Assembly (NCBI RefSeq): GCF_016862915.1
Contig: NZ_BONW01000016.1
Location: 434,001-498,000, forward strand
Direction of reading: 5' to 3'
Source of the DNA: Plantactinospora endophytica
Lineage (GTDB): Bacteria > Actinomycetota > Actinomycetes > Mycobacteriales > Micromonosporaceae
Length of the DNA stretch: 64,000 nucleotides
Position numbers and translations under genes: made by a program. The notes under the pieces are model-generated. The model saw nothing but the letters and a program-made list of their open reading frames with translations. It ran no database searches and had not been told where the DNA came from. Each line of letters starts with the position of its first letter. Position 1 is the stretch's first letter. Shown piece after piece: positions 1 through 8,090 of the stretch.

Positions 1-1936
1 CGTTCTCCTCGGTCCCGCGCCGCGCCCAGCCGCCCAGCTCGGCGGCGGTGCCAACCACCTCCCGGGCCCGGGGATCGGCGAGCTGCGCCAGCCGGTAGGC
101 CACCGGGTCCGCCCCGGCGGCCAGCGCGAGTTCGTCCATGAAGGACTCGATCGCGAAGACGTTGGTGAACGCGCCGAGGGAGCGCAGCGAGGAGGAACGC
201 AGTGCGGTCCGCAGCGCCCGGTGGCCGGTGATCCGCCGCTGCGGGAAGGTGTAGATCGGCCAGGCGTTGCGGGTCGTCCCGCCACCGCCCCAGGCCGGCG
301 GATCGGCCGCCGGTGGCGTCGGGCCGGACCGGTCCCGGTGGGTGGCGGCGAGCAGCCCCGGGCTGCCGGCGTAACCGGGCCGGGCGGTGTGCCCCTGGCT
401 CCACACGTCGTAGTCCCAGGTGAGCACCGCTCCGGTGGCGTCGACGCCGGCCTCGATCTCGGCCACCATCGCCGAGCCGAAGGGTGCCCAGGTCAGCTCG
501 TCGCGGCGGCTCCACCGTACGTGCACCGGCCGGCCGGGGACGGCGCGGGCCAGCAGTACCGCGTCGAAGGCAGCGTCGTCCGCGCCGTTGTGCCCGTAGC
601 TGCCGGCGCTCTCCACGTGCCGTACCCCGACCCGGTCCGCGTCGAGTTCCAGGACCGTCGCGATCGCCCGTTGCAGCCCGTGGATGCCCTGGCTGTGGCT
701 CCACACGCTGACCGCCGACCCGTCCTCGGCCCACCGGGCGGCGCCGCAGCTCGGCGCCATCGACGCGTGCGCCAGGAACGGCCGGCTGTAGCTCGCCGAC
801 AACCGTCGGACCACCTGACCGACGACGTCGGCCCTCACGTCGCCCTCGACGGTCGACGGTGCCGTACCGCCCGGCGCAGCAGTGCCCGGCACGGCACCGC
901 CCGACGAAGCACCGCCCGCACCGCCCGGCGCAGCACCGTTCGGCGATGCACCGCCCGGCGCGACACCGTTCGGCCCCGGCCCCGGCCCCGGCCCCGGCCC
1001 CGGCCCCGGCCCCGGCCCCGGCCCCGGCCCCGGCCCCGGCCCCGGTGCCGGGGACGGGGACGGCCGGCCCGGCTCCGCGACCTCGACGGACTCGACCGGT
1101 CCCGCCCGGAGGAAGCCGGCGATGTCGTCCTCGTCCGGCAGAGTCGGCTCCTCGTGCCAGCGGGCGGCGGCGGCCAACGCCGAGGCGGCCCGTTCGGCGT
1201 TCTGCTCGCCCTCGGCGACGACGCCGAGGAAGTCGCCGTCCCGGACCACCGCCTGCACTCCGGGCAGCGCACGCGCTGCGGCGGTGTCGACCTCGACCAG
1301 GGTCGCCGCCGGAGACGGTGGCCGGACCACCCGTCCGGAGAGCTGTCCGGGCAGCGCGAGATCCTGGATGAAGCGGGGTCGGCCGGTGACCTTGTCGGGC
1401 AGGTCCAGCCGGGGCACGCTGGTGCCCGACCAGCGCGCCTCGTGCACCGGCCTGGGCCGGACCGTGCCGGTCACCGCCCGGTCGAGGTCGACCCGGTCGG
1501 CCAGTTCGCCGTACGACGTCTGCCGCGCACCGGACGCGTCGCCGATCACCCCGTCCCGGACGGTGACGGTACCCGGATCGAGGGCCAACGCCGCCACCGC
1601 CTCGGCGACGAACAGCGCCCGTACCTCGGCACACACCTGGCGGACCGCCGCCCCGGAGTCGCTGACGGACAGGCTGCCGGCGGTCAGCCCCTCGTCGGGC
1701 CCCTCGGTGGTGCTGGCCGCCGCCATCCGCACGGCGGCGAGGTCGACGTCGAGTTCGTCGGCGGCGAGCTGGGCGAGGGCGGTCAGGATGCCCTGGCCCA
1801 ACTCCACCTTGCCGACCCGCACCGTGATGGTGTTGTCCCGGTGCACCGTGACCCAGCGGCCGAGCCGGGGGTTGGCGACCAGTCCTCGGGGCAGCGGCGG
1901 CGGAGCCGGTGCGACCTCCTGGTGGTGCACGCTCAC
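1..1936 (-). CDS. Molybdopterin-binding large subunit of a xanthine/aldehyde oxidase-family hydroxylase (C-terminus beyond window)
   Basis: Reading the minus strand from a GTG at 1936 gives an open frame to the window edge (about 645 residues seen, no stop). The N-terminal stretch with VGKVELGQG and a later QSQGIHGLQRA-like segment (read here as SHSQGIHGLQRA) is typical of the IorB/nicotinate-dehydrogenase-B type molybdenum subunit. This subunit oxidises N-heterocycles or aldehydes using water as oxygen donor. The start overlaps the stop of the iron-sulfur subunit as GTGA (1933-1936), implying translational coupling. Residues about 298-322 are a pure Gly-Pro dipeptide run encoded by twelve GGCCCC hexamers (972-1043), flanked by Ala/Gly/Pro-rich sequence; this is an unusual flexible insert for the family. 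No FAD subunit is adjacent, as in two-subunit IorAB enzymes. The substrate cannot be told from sequence. Confidence 0.88.
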   Translation of the reverse strand, partial: MSVHHQEVAPAPPPLPRGLVANPRLGRWVTVHRDNTITVRVGKVELGQGILTALAQLAADELDVDLAAVRMAAASTTEGPDEGLTAGSLSVSDSGAAVRQVCAEVRALFVAEAVAALALDPGTVTVRDGVIGDASGARQTSYGELADRVDLDRAVTGTVRPRPVHEARWSGTSVPRLDLPDKVTGRPRFIQDLALPGQLSGRVVRPPSPAATLVEVDTAAARALPGVQAVVRDGDFLGVVAEGEQNAERAASALAAAARWHEEPTLPDEDDIAGFLRAGPVESVEVAEPGRPSPSPAPGPGPGPGPGPGPGPGPGPGPGPGPNGVAPGGASPNGAAPGGAGGASSGGAVPGTAAPGGTAPSTVEGDVRADVVGQVVRRLSASYSRPFLAHASMAPSCGAARWAEDGSAVSVWSHSQGIHGLQRAIATVLELDADRVGVRHVESAGSYGHNGADDAAFDAVLLARAVPGRPVHVRWSRRDELTWAPFGSAMVAEIEAGVDATGAVLTWDYDVWSQGHTARPGYAGSPGLLAATHRDRSGPTPPAADPPAWGGGGTTRNAWPIYTFPQRRITGHRALRTALRSSSLRSLGAFTNVFAIESFMDELALAAGADPVAYRLAQLADPRAREVVGTAAELGGWARRGTEEN

Positions 1937-2586
1937 CGTCCCGCCCCTGTTCCGGCCCCGCCCACGCCGGTCGCGGCGCCGTTCGTCCCGCTTCCGTCCA
2001 TGCCGTCGGCGGTGCCGGTCGCGCCGCCGTGGTCACCGCGCGTCCCGTCCCCGGCCCTGCCCACGCCGGTCGCCGCACCGCCTCCGTCACCGCAGATGCC
2101 GGGCCCGGTGTCGGTGTCGGTGTCGGTGGATCGTCCGGCCCGGACCACCGCCCGGATCATCCGCCGCTGGGCGCCGCACCGACAGAGGTGCCGGTCGAGC
2201 GCGGCGGCGACCGTCGACTCGTCCGGTCGTGGCTGCTCGGCCAGCAACGCGGCGGCACTGACCAGGATTCCGGAGACGCAGTAGCCGCACTGCGCCGCCT
2301 GCTCGTCGAGGAAGGCCCGCTGGACCGGATGCGGCTCGTCGCCGTCGGCGAGCCCCTCGACGGTGGTCACCGTCCGACCCGCGACCGACCACATCGGAAC
2401 GTCACAGGAGGGCGCGGGCCGGCCGTCCAGCAGGACGAAGCAGGCGCCGCAGAGGCCGAGGCCGCAGCCGAACCGGGAACCCCTGAGGTCGAGCACCTCC
2501 CGGAGTACGTGCAGCAGCGTGCTGTCGCCGTCGGCGTCGACCTGCCGCCGCTCGCCGTTGACGGTCAACTCGAATGTCTGTTCCAT
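1933..2586 (-). CDS. [2Fe-2S] small subunit of molybdenum hydroxylase
   Basis: This is the electron-transfer subunit partnering the large subunit that follows it. The plant-type [2Fe-2S] ligands are C41, C46, C49 and C61 (GCGLGLCGAC core). The second, C-terminal [2Fe-2S] domain has C100, C103, C135 and C137 (QCGYC and CRCG). The start at 2586 places the ferredoxin-like fold (MEQTFELTVNG) at the N-terminus as in relatives; an in-frame start at 2643 would add 19 Arg-rich residues and looks wrong. The family is usually 150-170 aa, but this one is 217 aa because residues from about 155 on form a Thr/Asp then Gly/Ala/Thr-rich tail. The tail begins with a GGTGTC-type repeat (2107-2130). Confidence 0.92.
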   Translation of the reverse strand: MEQTFELTVNGERRQVDADGDSTLLHVLREVLDLRGSRFGCGLGLCGACFVLLDGRPAPSCDVPMWSVAGRTVTTVEGLADGDEPHPVQRAFLDEQAAQCGYCVSGILVSAAALLAEQPRPDESTVAAALDRHLCRCGAQRRMIRAVVRAGRSTDTDTDTGPGICGDGGGAATGVGRAGDGTRGDHGGATGTADGMDGSGTNGAATGVGGAGTGAGR

Positions 2587-2875
2587 GTTTGGTTTCCCGG
2601 CATCCCAGGCGCCCCGGCCACGCACTCGGGGTCGAAGATCCACAATCGGCTGCCACAGCCTCGCCTACGCCGGACCCGGCGTCAACTCGGCGAGGTGGGC
2701 GTACCGCCGGGCGCCCGTCCTCTGGTCGCGGTGGCGTACCGGCGACCAGTCTCGGCAGCCTGCGCGGTGCAGGTGCGCCCCGGGCGAGGCATGGACCGGC
2801 CGTTCCGCTCGCCCACCACGACTTCGTCCTCCAGGCCGAACCTCCGGCGACCCGATGGCCCGCACCGAATCGTCG

Positions 2876-3892
2876 TCAACCCGAGGCGCCGGTCCCGTCG
2901 GTCGGGCCACCCGCTCCCGCACCCGGCCCGGCGGTCGCGGTGGCCCGGGCGAACCGTTCACTCCACTCCTGGAGCTGGTCGACGAGTTCGGGCGGGGAGA
3001 GCACCTCGAACTCCGCGCCGAGCGAACCGAGCGCCATCACCGGCCAGTCCAGCGTGTCGGTCGTCATCACGATCCGGCAGCTCCGCTCATCGACGTACTC
3101 GACGGTGGCCCAGCGGGCCAGCCGCTGTTCGACGACGGCCGGCGGCGCCTGGACCAGGACGTCCACCCGGTACGGCATGGCCAGGTTCTCGATCCCGTCC
3201 CGGACGAACGTGGCGGCGTCCTCGGCCGGCAGTTGCCGGGGATGGAACCGCGCTCCGGTGCCCTGCGGATCGTGCAGGCGGTCGAGCCGGAAGCTGCGCC
3301 AGTCGTGCCGGGTCAGGTCGTAGCCGACCAGATACCACCGCCGGCCGAGCGAGACCAGCCGGTACGGCTCGACGTGCCGCTCGGTGCGCTGCGTGTCCCG
3401 GGCGGTGTAGCCGAACCGCAGGCGTTCGGCGTCCCGGCAGGCCTGCGCGACGGTGGTGAGTACGGCGGCTTCCACGGTCGGCCCGCCGCCGTCGCCCCAG
3501 AACGCCGGTACGGTCATCGCGCGCAGCGCGTCGACCCGGCGCCGCAGCCGGGCCGGCATCACCTGGACGACCTTGGTGAACGCGCGGATCGACGACTCCT
3601 GGATGCCGGCGACCGCACCGTGCGCCGCCGCCTGTAGTCCGACGGCGAGCGCGACCGCCTCCTCGTCGTCGACCACCAGTGGTGGCAGGGCGGCGCCGGG
3701 GGCGAGCTGGTAGCCGCCGTCGACGCCCCGGTGCGCGTCGACCGGGTAGCCCAGCTCGCGCAGCCGGTCGACGTCGCGGCGGAGGGTGCGTACCGAGACG
3801 CCGAGCCGGTCGGCCAGTTCGGTGCCGGGCCAGTAGCGATGGGTCTGCAGGAGGGAGAGCAGGCGGAGGGTCCGGGAGCTGGTGTTCGCCAT
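2876..3892 (-). CDS. YafY/DeoR-type HTH regulator with WYL domain
   Basis: The 338-aa protein has an N-terminal winged helix (residues about 5-60, with LADRLGVSVRTLRRDVDRL as recognition region). A WYL-type ligand-sensing domain follows, containing PYRLVSLGRRWYLVGYD. Such proteins sense a small molecule or nucleic acid and control a neighbouring operon. It is transcribed away from the ABC exporter at 4081-5918, its most likely target (inference). The ATG at 3892 was preferred over an in-frame ATG at 3913 because the family begins just before the HTH. The Ala/Gly-rich C-terminal tail is probably disordered. Confidence 0.88.
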   Translation of the reverse strand: MANTSSRTLRLLSLLQTHRYWPGTELADRLGVSVRTLRRDVDRLRELGYPVDAHRGVDGGYQLAPGAALPPLVVDDEEAVALAVGLQAAAHGAVAGIQESSIRAFTKVVQVMPARLRRRVDALRAMTVPAFWGDGGGPTVEAAVLTTVAQACRDAERLRFGYTARDTQRTERHVEPYRLVSLGRRWYLVGYDLTRHDWRSFRLDRLHDPQGTGARFHPRQLPAEDAATFVRDGIENLAMPYRVDVLVQAPPAVVEQRLARWATVEYVDERSCRIVMTTDTLDWPVMALGSLGAEFEVLSPPELVDQLQEWSERFARATATAGPGAGAGGPTDGTGASG

Positions 3893-3942
3893 GCCGGCAA
3901 GTGTGCCCGACATTCAGGCCAGAAAGTGGCCGCTATGCCGCC

Positions 3943-3948
3943 TAGCGT
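3943..3948 (+). promoter_or_regulatory. Candidate -10 element for a leaderless transcript of the ABC operon
   Basis: TAGCGT fits the actinobacterial TAnnnT -10 pattern and ends 7 nt before an ATG at 3956, the spacing expected for leaderless transcription. No convincing -35 is visible. It lies between the divergent WYL regulator and the exporter, where the regulator would be expected to bind. Confidence 0.35.
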
Positions 3949-3955
3949 TTCCGGC

Positions 3956-4084
3956 ATGACACGAACGACCCGCCGACCCTGGCCACCCGACGCTTCCGGC
4001 GGCACGCGACGCGCTGCCGGCGCAGCTCGCCGGCTCCGGACTCGACCGACCCGCCGACCCAGCCGACCGGGGAGCCACCGATGA
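3956..4084 (+). CDS. Possible 42-aa Arg-rich leader peptide coupled to the ABC ATPase
   Basis: An ATG 7 nt after the candidate -10 opens a 42-codon frame rich in Arg, Pro and Thr. Its TGA overlaps the ATG of the ABC ATPase as ATGA (4081-4084). If translated from a leaderless mRNA it would couple ribosomes into the exporter gene. The composition is no better than GC-rich noise, so this is a positional argument only. Confidence 0.25.
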   Translation: MTRTTRRPWPPDASGGTRRAAGAARRLRTRPTRRPSRPGSHR

Positions 4085-5082
4085 TCGACGCCCGCTCGCT
4101 CACCCGGGACTTCGTGGTGAGCCGCAGCCAGACCGTGCACGCCGTCCGGGGCATCAGCCTGCGGATCGAGCCCGGCGAACTGGTCGCGCTGCTCGGCCCG
4201 AACGGCGCCGGCAAGACGACCACGATGCGGATGCTCACCACGCTGATCGCGCCGACCTCCGGCACCGCCACCGTCGCCGGCCACGACGTCGTACGCGCAC
4301 CCGGCCAGGTGCGCCGGCACATCGGGTACGTCGGCCAGGGCAACGGGGCCGGGCACACCCAGCGGGTCCGGGACGAACTGCGTACCCAGGGGGCGATCTA
4401 CGGCCTGGACCGGCGCGCCGCCCGGCGGCGGGCCGACGACCTGCTGGACTCCCTCGACCTCACCGACCTCGCCGGCCGGAAGGTCTCGGCGCTCTCCGGC
4501 GGCCAGCGTCGCCGGCTCGACGTGGCGATGGGCCTGGTGCACGCGCCGCCGCTGCTCTTCCTCGACGAGCCCTCGACCGGGCTCGACCCGCAGAACCGGG
4601 CCAACCTGTGGGACCACATCCTGCGGATGCGCGCCGAGGCGGCGATGACGGTGGTGCTCACCACGCACTACCTGGACGAGGCGGACTCGATGGCCGAGCG
4701 GGTGGTGATCGTCGACCACGGCGAGATCATCGCCGACGACTCGGCGGCGGCGCTGAAGGCGAAACTCGCCGGGGACCGGATCGTGGTCACCGCCGCCGGG
4801 GACGACGCCCGACCGCTGGCCCGGCTGGTCGACCGGCTGCCCGGCGCCCGCGACGTGTCGTGCGACGGCTCCCGGGTCGAGGCACACGTCGCGGACGGGC
4901 CGGCGGCGCTGCCGGAGCTGCTCCGGGCGGCGGTCGAGGCCGGGGTACGGGTCGGCACCGCCCAGGCCCATCAGCCCACCCTCGACGACGTGTTCCTCAC
5001 CCTCACCGGCCGCAGCCTGCGCGAGGCCGAGCAGGAGACCCCGGTACCGCAGGACCCGCAGACCCGGAAGGACGTTCCGTGA
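4081..5082 (+). CDS. ABC transporter ATP-binding protein, DrrA (daunorubicin-resistance) type
   Basis: This cytoplasmic ATPase powers the ABC-2 permease encoded next. Visible motifs are Walker A GPNGAGKTT (residues 39-47), signature LSGGQRRR, Walker B LLFLDEPSTGLDP and the H-loop LTTHYLDEAD. The C-terminal third, ending in an LDDVFLTLTGR block, is characteristic of the DrrA/NodI drug-export subfamily. At 333 aa it is a normal length. Its stop overlaps the permease start as GTGA. Substrate unknown; a hydrophobic drug or lipid is typical for the family. Confidence 0.93.
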   Translation: MIDARSLTRDFVVSRSQTVHAVRGISLRIEPGELVALLGPNGAGKTTTMRMLTTLIAPTSGTATVAGHDVVRAPGQVRRHIGYVGQGNGAGHTQRVRDELRTQGAIYGLDRRAARRRADDLLDSLDLTDLAGRKVSALSGGQRRRLDVAMGLVHAPPLLFLDEPSTGLDPQNRANLWDHILRMRAEAAMTVVLTTHYLDEADSMAERVVIVDHGEIIADDSAAALKAKLAGDRIVVTAAGDDARPLARLVDRLPGARDVSCDGSRVEAHVADGPAALPELLRAAVEAGVRVGTAQAHQPTLDDVFLTLTGRSLREAEQETPVPQDPQTRKDVP

Positions 5083-5918
5083 CCACCATCAGCGCCACCG
5101 CGCCGTCGCCGACCCCCGCACCGCAGGGCACCCGGAGCGGCCCGCTCGGTCTGCTCCGGGACACCGGCATCGTGCTGACCCGCGAACTGCGCCCGTTGCT
5201 GCACGACCCGTTCTCGGTGATCTTCGGAATGATCCAGCCGCTGGTCTTCCTCGGGTTGTTCGGGCCGCTGCTGGTCGGCTCGCTCGGCGGCCAGGCCGGT
5301 ACGACGCTGGGCGACGGCGGCGTGTGGCAGTGGTTCGTGCCGGCGATCCTGGTGATGACCGCCCTGTTCGGCACCTCGACCACCGGGGCGAACCTGCTCT
5401 TCGAGTTCCAGACCGGTGCACACGAGCGGATGCTGGTCGCCCCGCTGTCCCGCCCGTCGCTGCTGGTCGGCCGCGCACTGAAGGAGATGGTGCCGCTGGC
5501 CGGACAGGCGGTGATCATCGTACTGGTGATGATCCCGTTCGGCTTCCGGCTGTACCCGGTCGGCGCGCTGGTCGGATTGGCGTTGCTGGCGGTCTTCGGC
5601 GTCGGGCTGGGCGCGCTGAGCTACGCGCTGGCGATCGCCGTACGCAAGCAGGACTGGATGTTCTGGGTCGTGCAGCAGACCCTGATCTTCCCGCTGATGC
5701 TGCTCTCCGGGATGCTGCTGCCGCTGGATACCGGCCCGGGCTGGATGCGGGTGGCGGCGCACTTCAACCCGCTGGCCTATCTCGTCGACGCCGAGCGCGC
5801 ACTGTTCGCCGGTGACCTCGGCTCCACCACCGTGCTCTGGGGCTGGGTCGCGGCCCTGGTCACCGCCGCCGTCGGGCTGACCGTCGGCGTACGCGCGATG
5901 GCCCGCAGCGCCGACTGA
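5079..5918 (+). CDS. ABC-2 type permease (DrrB-like)
   Basis: The 279-aa protein has a cytosolic N-terminus followed by about six hydrophobic segments, as in ABC-2 drug exporters. The segments include FSVIFGMIQPLVFLGLFGPL, FVPAILVMTALFG and LIFPLMLLSGMLLPL. The GTG at 5079 is chosen because it forms the GTGA overlap with the ATPase and gives a family-length product. A strong hairpin (5928-5970) follows at once, so the exporter operon probably ends here. Regulation is likely by the divergent WYL protein. Confidence 0.9.
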   Translation: MTTISATAPSPTPAPQGTRSGPLGLLRDTGIVLTRELRPLLHDPFSVIFGMIQPLVFLGLFGPLLVGSLGGQAGTTLGDGGVWQWFVPAILVMTALFGTSTTGANLLFEFQTGAHERMLVAPLSRPSLLVGRALKEMVPLAGQAVIIVLVMIPFGFRLYPVGALVGLALLAVFGVGLGALSYALAIAVRKQDWMFWVVQQTLIFPLMLLSGMLLPLDTGPGWMRVAAHFNPLAYLVDAERALFAGDLGSTTVLWGWVAALVTAAVGLTVGVRAMARSAD

Positions 5919-5927
5919 CCGTCGACG

Positions 5928-5970
5928 GGCCACCGGGGCGGGCGGCACTGACCCGCCCGTCCCGGTGGCC
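5928..5970 (+). terminator. Hairpin terminator after the ABC exporter operon
   Basis: Arms GGCCACCGGGGCGGGCGG (5928-5945) and CCGCCCGTCCCGGTGGCC (5953-5970) pair with one mismatch around a 7-nt loop, 10 nt after the permease stop. No U-tract follows, as is usual in actinobacteria. Confidence 0.65.
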
Positions 5971-6162
5971 GCCGGTCCGCCGTGGATCCACCCGTGGCCT
6001 CCGGTCCGGCGTGGGTCCGCCCGCACACCGGACGGTCGCGCGGGTCGGCACGGGCGGAAATCGGGACGACGAGCCGTCTCCCACGACCCTGACCAGCCGC
6101 GCGGGAAAATGTCGCCGCGCCCGTCTATCTTCTCGGGGCATCGAACGAGAAGGGCGGGGGTC

Positions 6163-6666
6163 GTGGGAACGATCGAGGTCGGTTGGGAGCGGCGTAGCGC
6201 CGCCCGGGTGCTGCCGGCGGTGCAGCCCCGCAAGCTGGCGAAGGTACCCTTCGTCGAGCTTGCCGACGGGCGGTTGCAGGGCGTCGTGTCGAGCGGGTCG
6301 GACATCGAGCGGGTCTACGTCTCGTCGGTCGTCGCCGGCAGCCACGCCTTCAACTGCAGCACCAACAACAACCGCCCCTGCGGCGGCCTGCGTGGCGCCC
6401 CCTGCAAACACCTGCACGCCCTGGTGGACGAGGCCATCTTGCAGTACGGCGTCGAGCGGGTCGCCCGCTATCTGCGAATCGACGTGTCCGACGGGGCGTC
6501 GTCCGGCTCCGACCTACTGGTCCGGCTGAACGGCAGTCACGAACCGACGCCGGCAGCGGTGGTCTTCAGCCGCTTCCTGCGGCACCTGGCGTACCTCGAG
6601 GTGCCGGGCAGCACCGAGCCGCTGCCCGAACTGCACTGGTTTCCGGCGACGGGGGCGGTCGACTGA
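6163..6666 (+). CDS. SWIM-like zinc-finger protein, first gene of yeh-like operon
   Basis: The 167-aa protein carries a putative zinc site, C65, C73, C81 and H83. The ending PCKHLHAL matches the CxH half of SWIM domains, but the first two cysteines are seven residues apart instead of the canonical CxC, so the finger is atypical. SWIM domains bind DNA or proteins. The GTG at 6163 (purine-rich GGGCGGGGG upstream) avoids a long Arg-rich extension from an earlier ATG. Its stop shares one base with the next ATG (TGATG). E. coli YehQ, as I recall, is one SWIM protein of about 640 aa. This gene plus the next (167+474 aa) could be a split version (inference). Confidence 0.75.
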   Translation: MGTIEVGWERRSAARVLPAVQPRKLAKVPFVELADGRLQGVVSSGSDIERVYVSSVVAGSHAFNCSTNNNRPCGGLRGAPCKHLHALVDEAILQYGVERVARYLRIDVSDGASSGSDLLVRLNGSHEPTPAAVVFSRFLRHLAYLEVPGSTEPLPELHWFPATGAVD

Positions 6667-8090
6667 TGCTCGCTACCCAACTGGCCGGCCTGACGGCTCC
6701 GGACCCCGCCGTCGATCCCGGCATCGAGGAGGCGCTCGACCTGGTCGGCGGCTTCGACGACGCTTTCACCCACGGCTTCGCCCGACTGGGCGAGCAACCC
6801 CGGGCGGCACTGGCCGCGCTGGCCGGAGCCGTCGCGGTGACCCCGCTCGGTGAGCGGGTGCGGGAGGGTGTGGAGAAGATCGTCGCGGGGTCGCTCGCCG
6901 ACGAGCACCTGACGGCGCTGGCCGGCGGGCGGGCGGCGCTGCTCGGTGCCGTACACGACGCACTGCTGGCCCGGCTCGACGGCGTGCTCGGCCGGTCGCG
7001 GGCGAGTTGGGCGGTGGCCGGGCCGGCCGACCCGGCAACGCCGCCGGACAACGTCCTCGCCGGATGCCGGTCCTGGCTGCGTGAGCTGGCCATCGCCGGC
7101 TGGCGTGGCGTCGACCACGACCTGGTCGCCGCCTCGGCGCAGACCCTCGACGCGGTGCTGGCGGCACCGTCGTCGCGCCGGCTGGCGGTGCTGCTCGACG
7201 GGCTGGCCGCCGAGCTGCGCGCCTGCTGCCCGGTGGCGACGATGGACCGGCTGCCGACCCGGCGGTGGGCCGACCTGTGGTCGCGCGCACTGCTGCTGGC
7301 CCAGCCCGGCGGCTGGCCGGTCGCCACCGCCACCGCCACCGCGGTCTCCGGGCGGCTGCTGCCACTCGGCGCCGACGTGCACGAGCACGGCACCGCGATC
7401 CAGATACAGGTGCACGCCGTGCTCGAACCGGCCGGTGACGCCGCACCCCGACTGGTCCGGACCAGCGTCTCCGCCGCCAAGGTGGAGACCATCACCGGCC
7501 CGGCGGTCTGGCGCCTGCTCGCCGACCATCCGGTGCTGCTCGGCGCGCTTGCCAAACGGCACGCCGTCGAGATCACCGACCTGCCGCTGCTGCCAAGCGG
7601 CGACCTGCTGTGGCGCGACGACCAGGCCCGGCCGGACGCGCCGGCCGACCCCTTCGCGACCGCCCGGCTCCGGCTGCCCGAGGCGGTCGCTCCGGCGGTG
7701 CCGCCGCTGGACCGCCATCCGGTACGCCTCGCCGAGCCGGTCCTGTTGGAGGACTATTCGACCACCGTCGACGACAGTGGCGGGATCACCCTGGAACTCG
7801 GCGGAAACTCCCTTCCGGTCGACGTGTCCCGGCTGCCGACCTGCGCGCCGCTGACCCCGGAGTCGGTGGCCCGCTCGTCGGCGTGCCTGGGCCTGCTCCG
7901 CTGGGACGCCGGTCGCTGGCGGCTGCAACCGCTCGCCGTGCAGTACACGGTGAAACGTGCGACGGCGGAGGCGCACACCGGAGACTGGGCACTCGGTCCC
8001 ACCGACCCCAAGGTGGTCAAGGCCGAGGCGAAGGCCGGCGACGCGGTGGCCGTACTCCGCGAGCGGGCGGGACGGTTGCTGCGCCGATGA
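6666..8090 (+). CDS. Uncharacterised 474-aa protein of yeh-like operon
   Basis: I recognise no catalytic motif. The protein is soluble, Ala/Leu-rich and largely helical in its first half, followed by a more beta-rich region about residues 215-400. It contains no signal peptide or membrane segment. It starts on the last base of the SWIM-like gene and ends by ATGA overlap with the VWA gene, so it is certainly expressed with them. Position and combined length suggest it is the C-terminal part of a YehQ-like protein separated from its zinc-finger part; this is inference. Confidence 0.8.
   Translation: MLATQLAGLTAPDPAVDPGIEEALDLVGGFDDAFTHGFARLGEQPRAALAALAGAVAVTPLGERVREGVEKIVAGSLADEHLTALAGGRAALLGAVHDALLARLDGVLGRSRASWAVAGPADPATPPDNVLAGCRSWLRELAIAGWRGVDHDLVAASAQTLDAVLAAPSSRRLAVLLDGLAAELRACCPVATMDRLPTRRWADLWSRALLLAQPGGWPVATATATAVSGRLLPLGADVHEHGTAIQIQVHAVLEPAGDAAPRLVRTSVSAAKVETITGPAVWRLLADHPVLLGALAKRHAVEITDLPLLPSGDLLWRDDQARPDAPADPFATARLRLPEAVAPAVPPLDRHPVRLAEPVLLEDYSTTVDDSGGITLELGGNSLPVDVSRLPTCAPLTPESVARSSACLGLLRWDAGRWRLQPLAVQYTVKRATAEAHTGDWALGPTDPKVVKAEAKAGDAVAVLRERAGRLLRR

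Noticed and set aside
221-2284. Long plus-strand open frames over the molybdenum hydroxylase genes
   Set aside because: They are Arg/Pro/Gly-rich antisense shadows. The minus strand shows clear hydroxylase family motifs continuing to the window edge.
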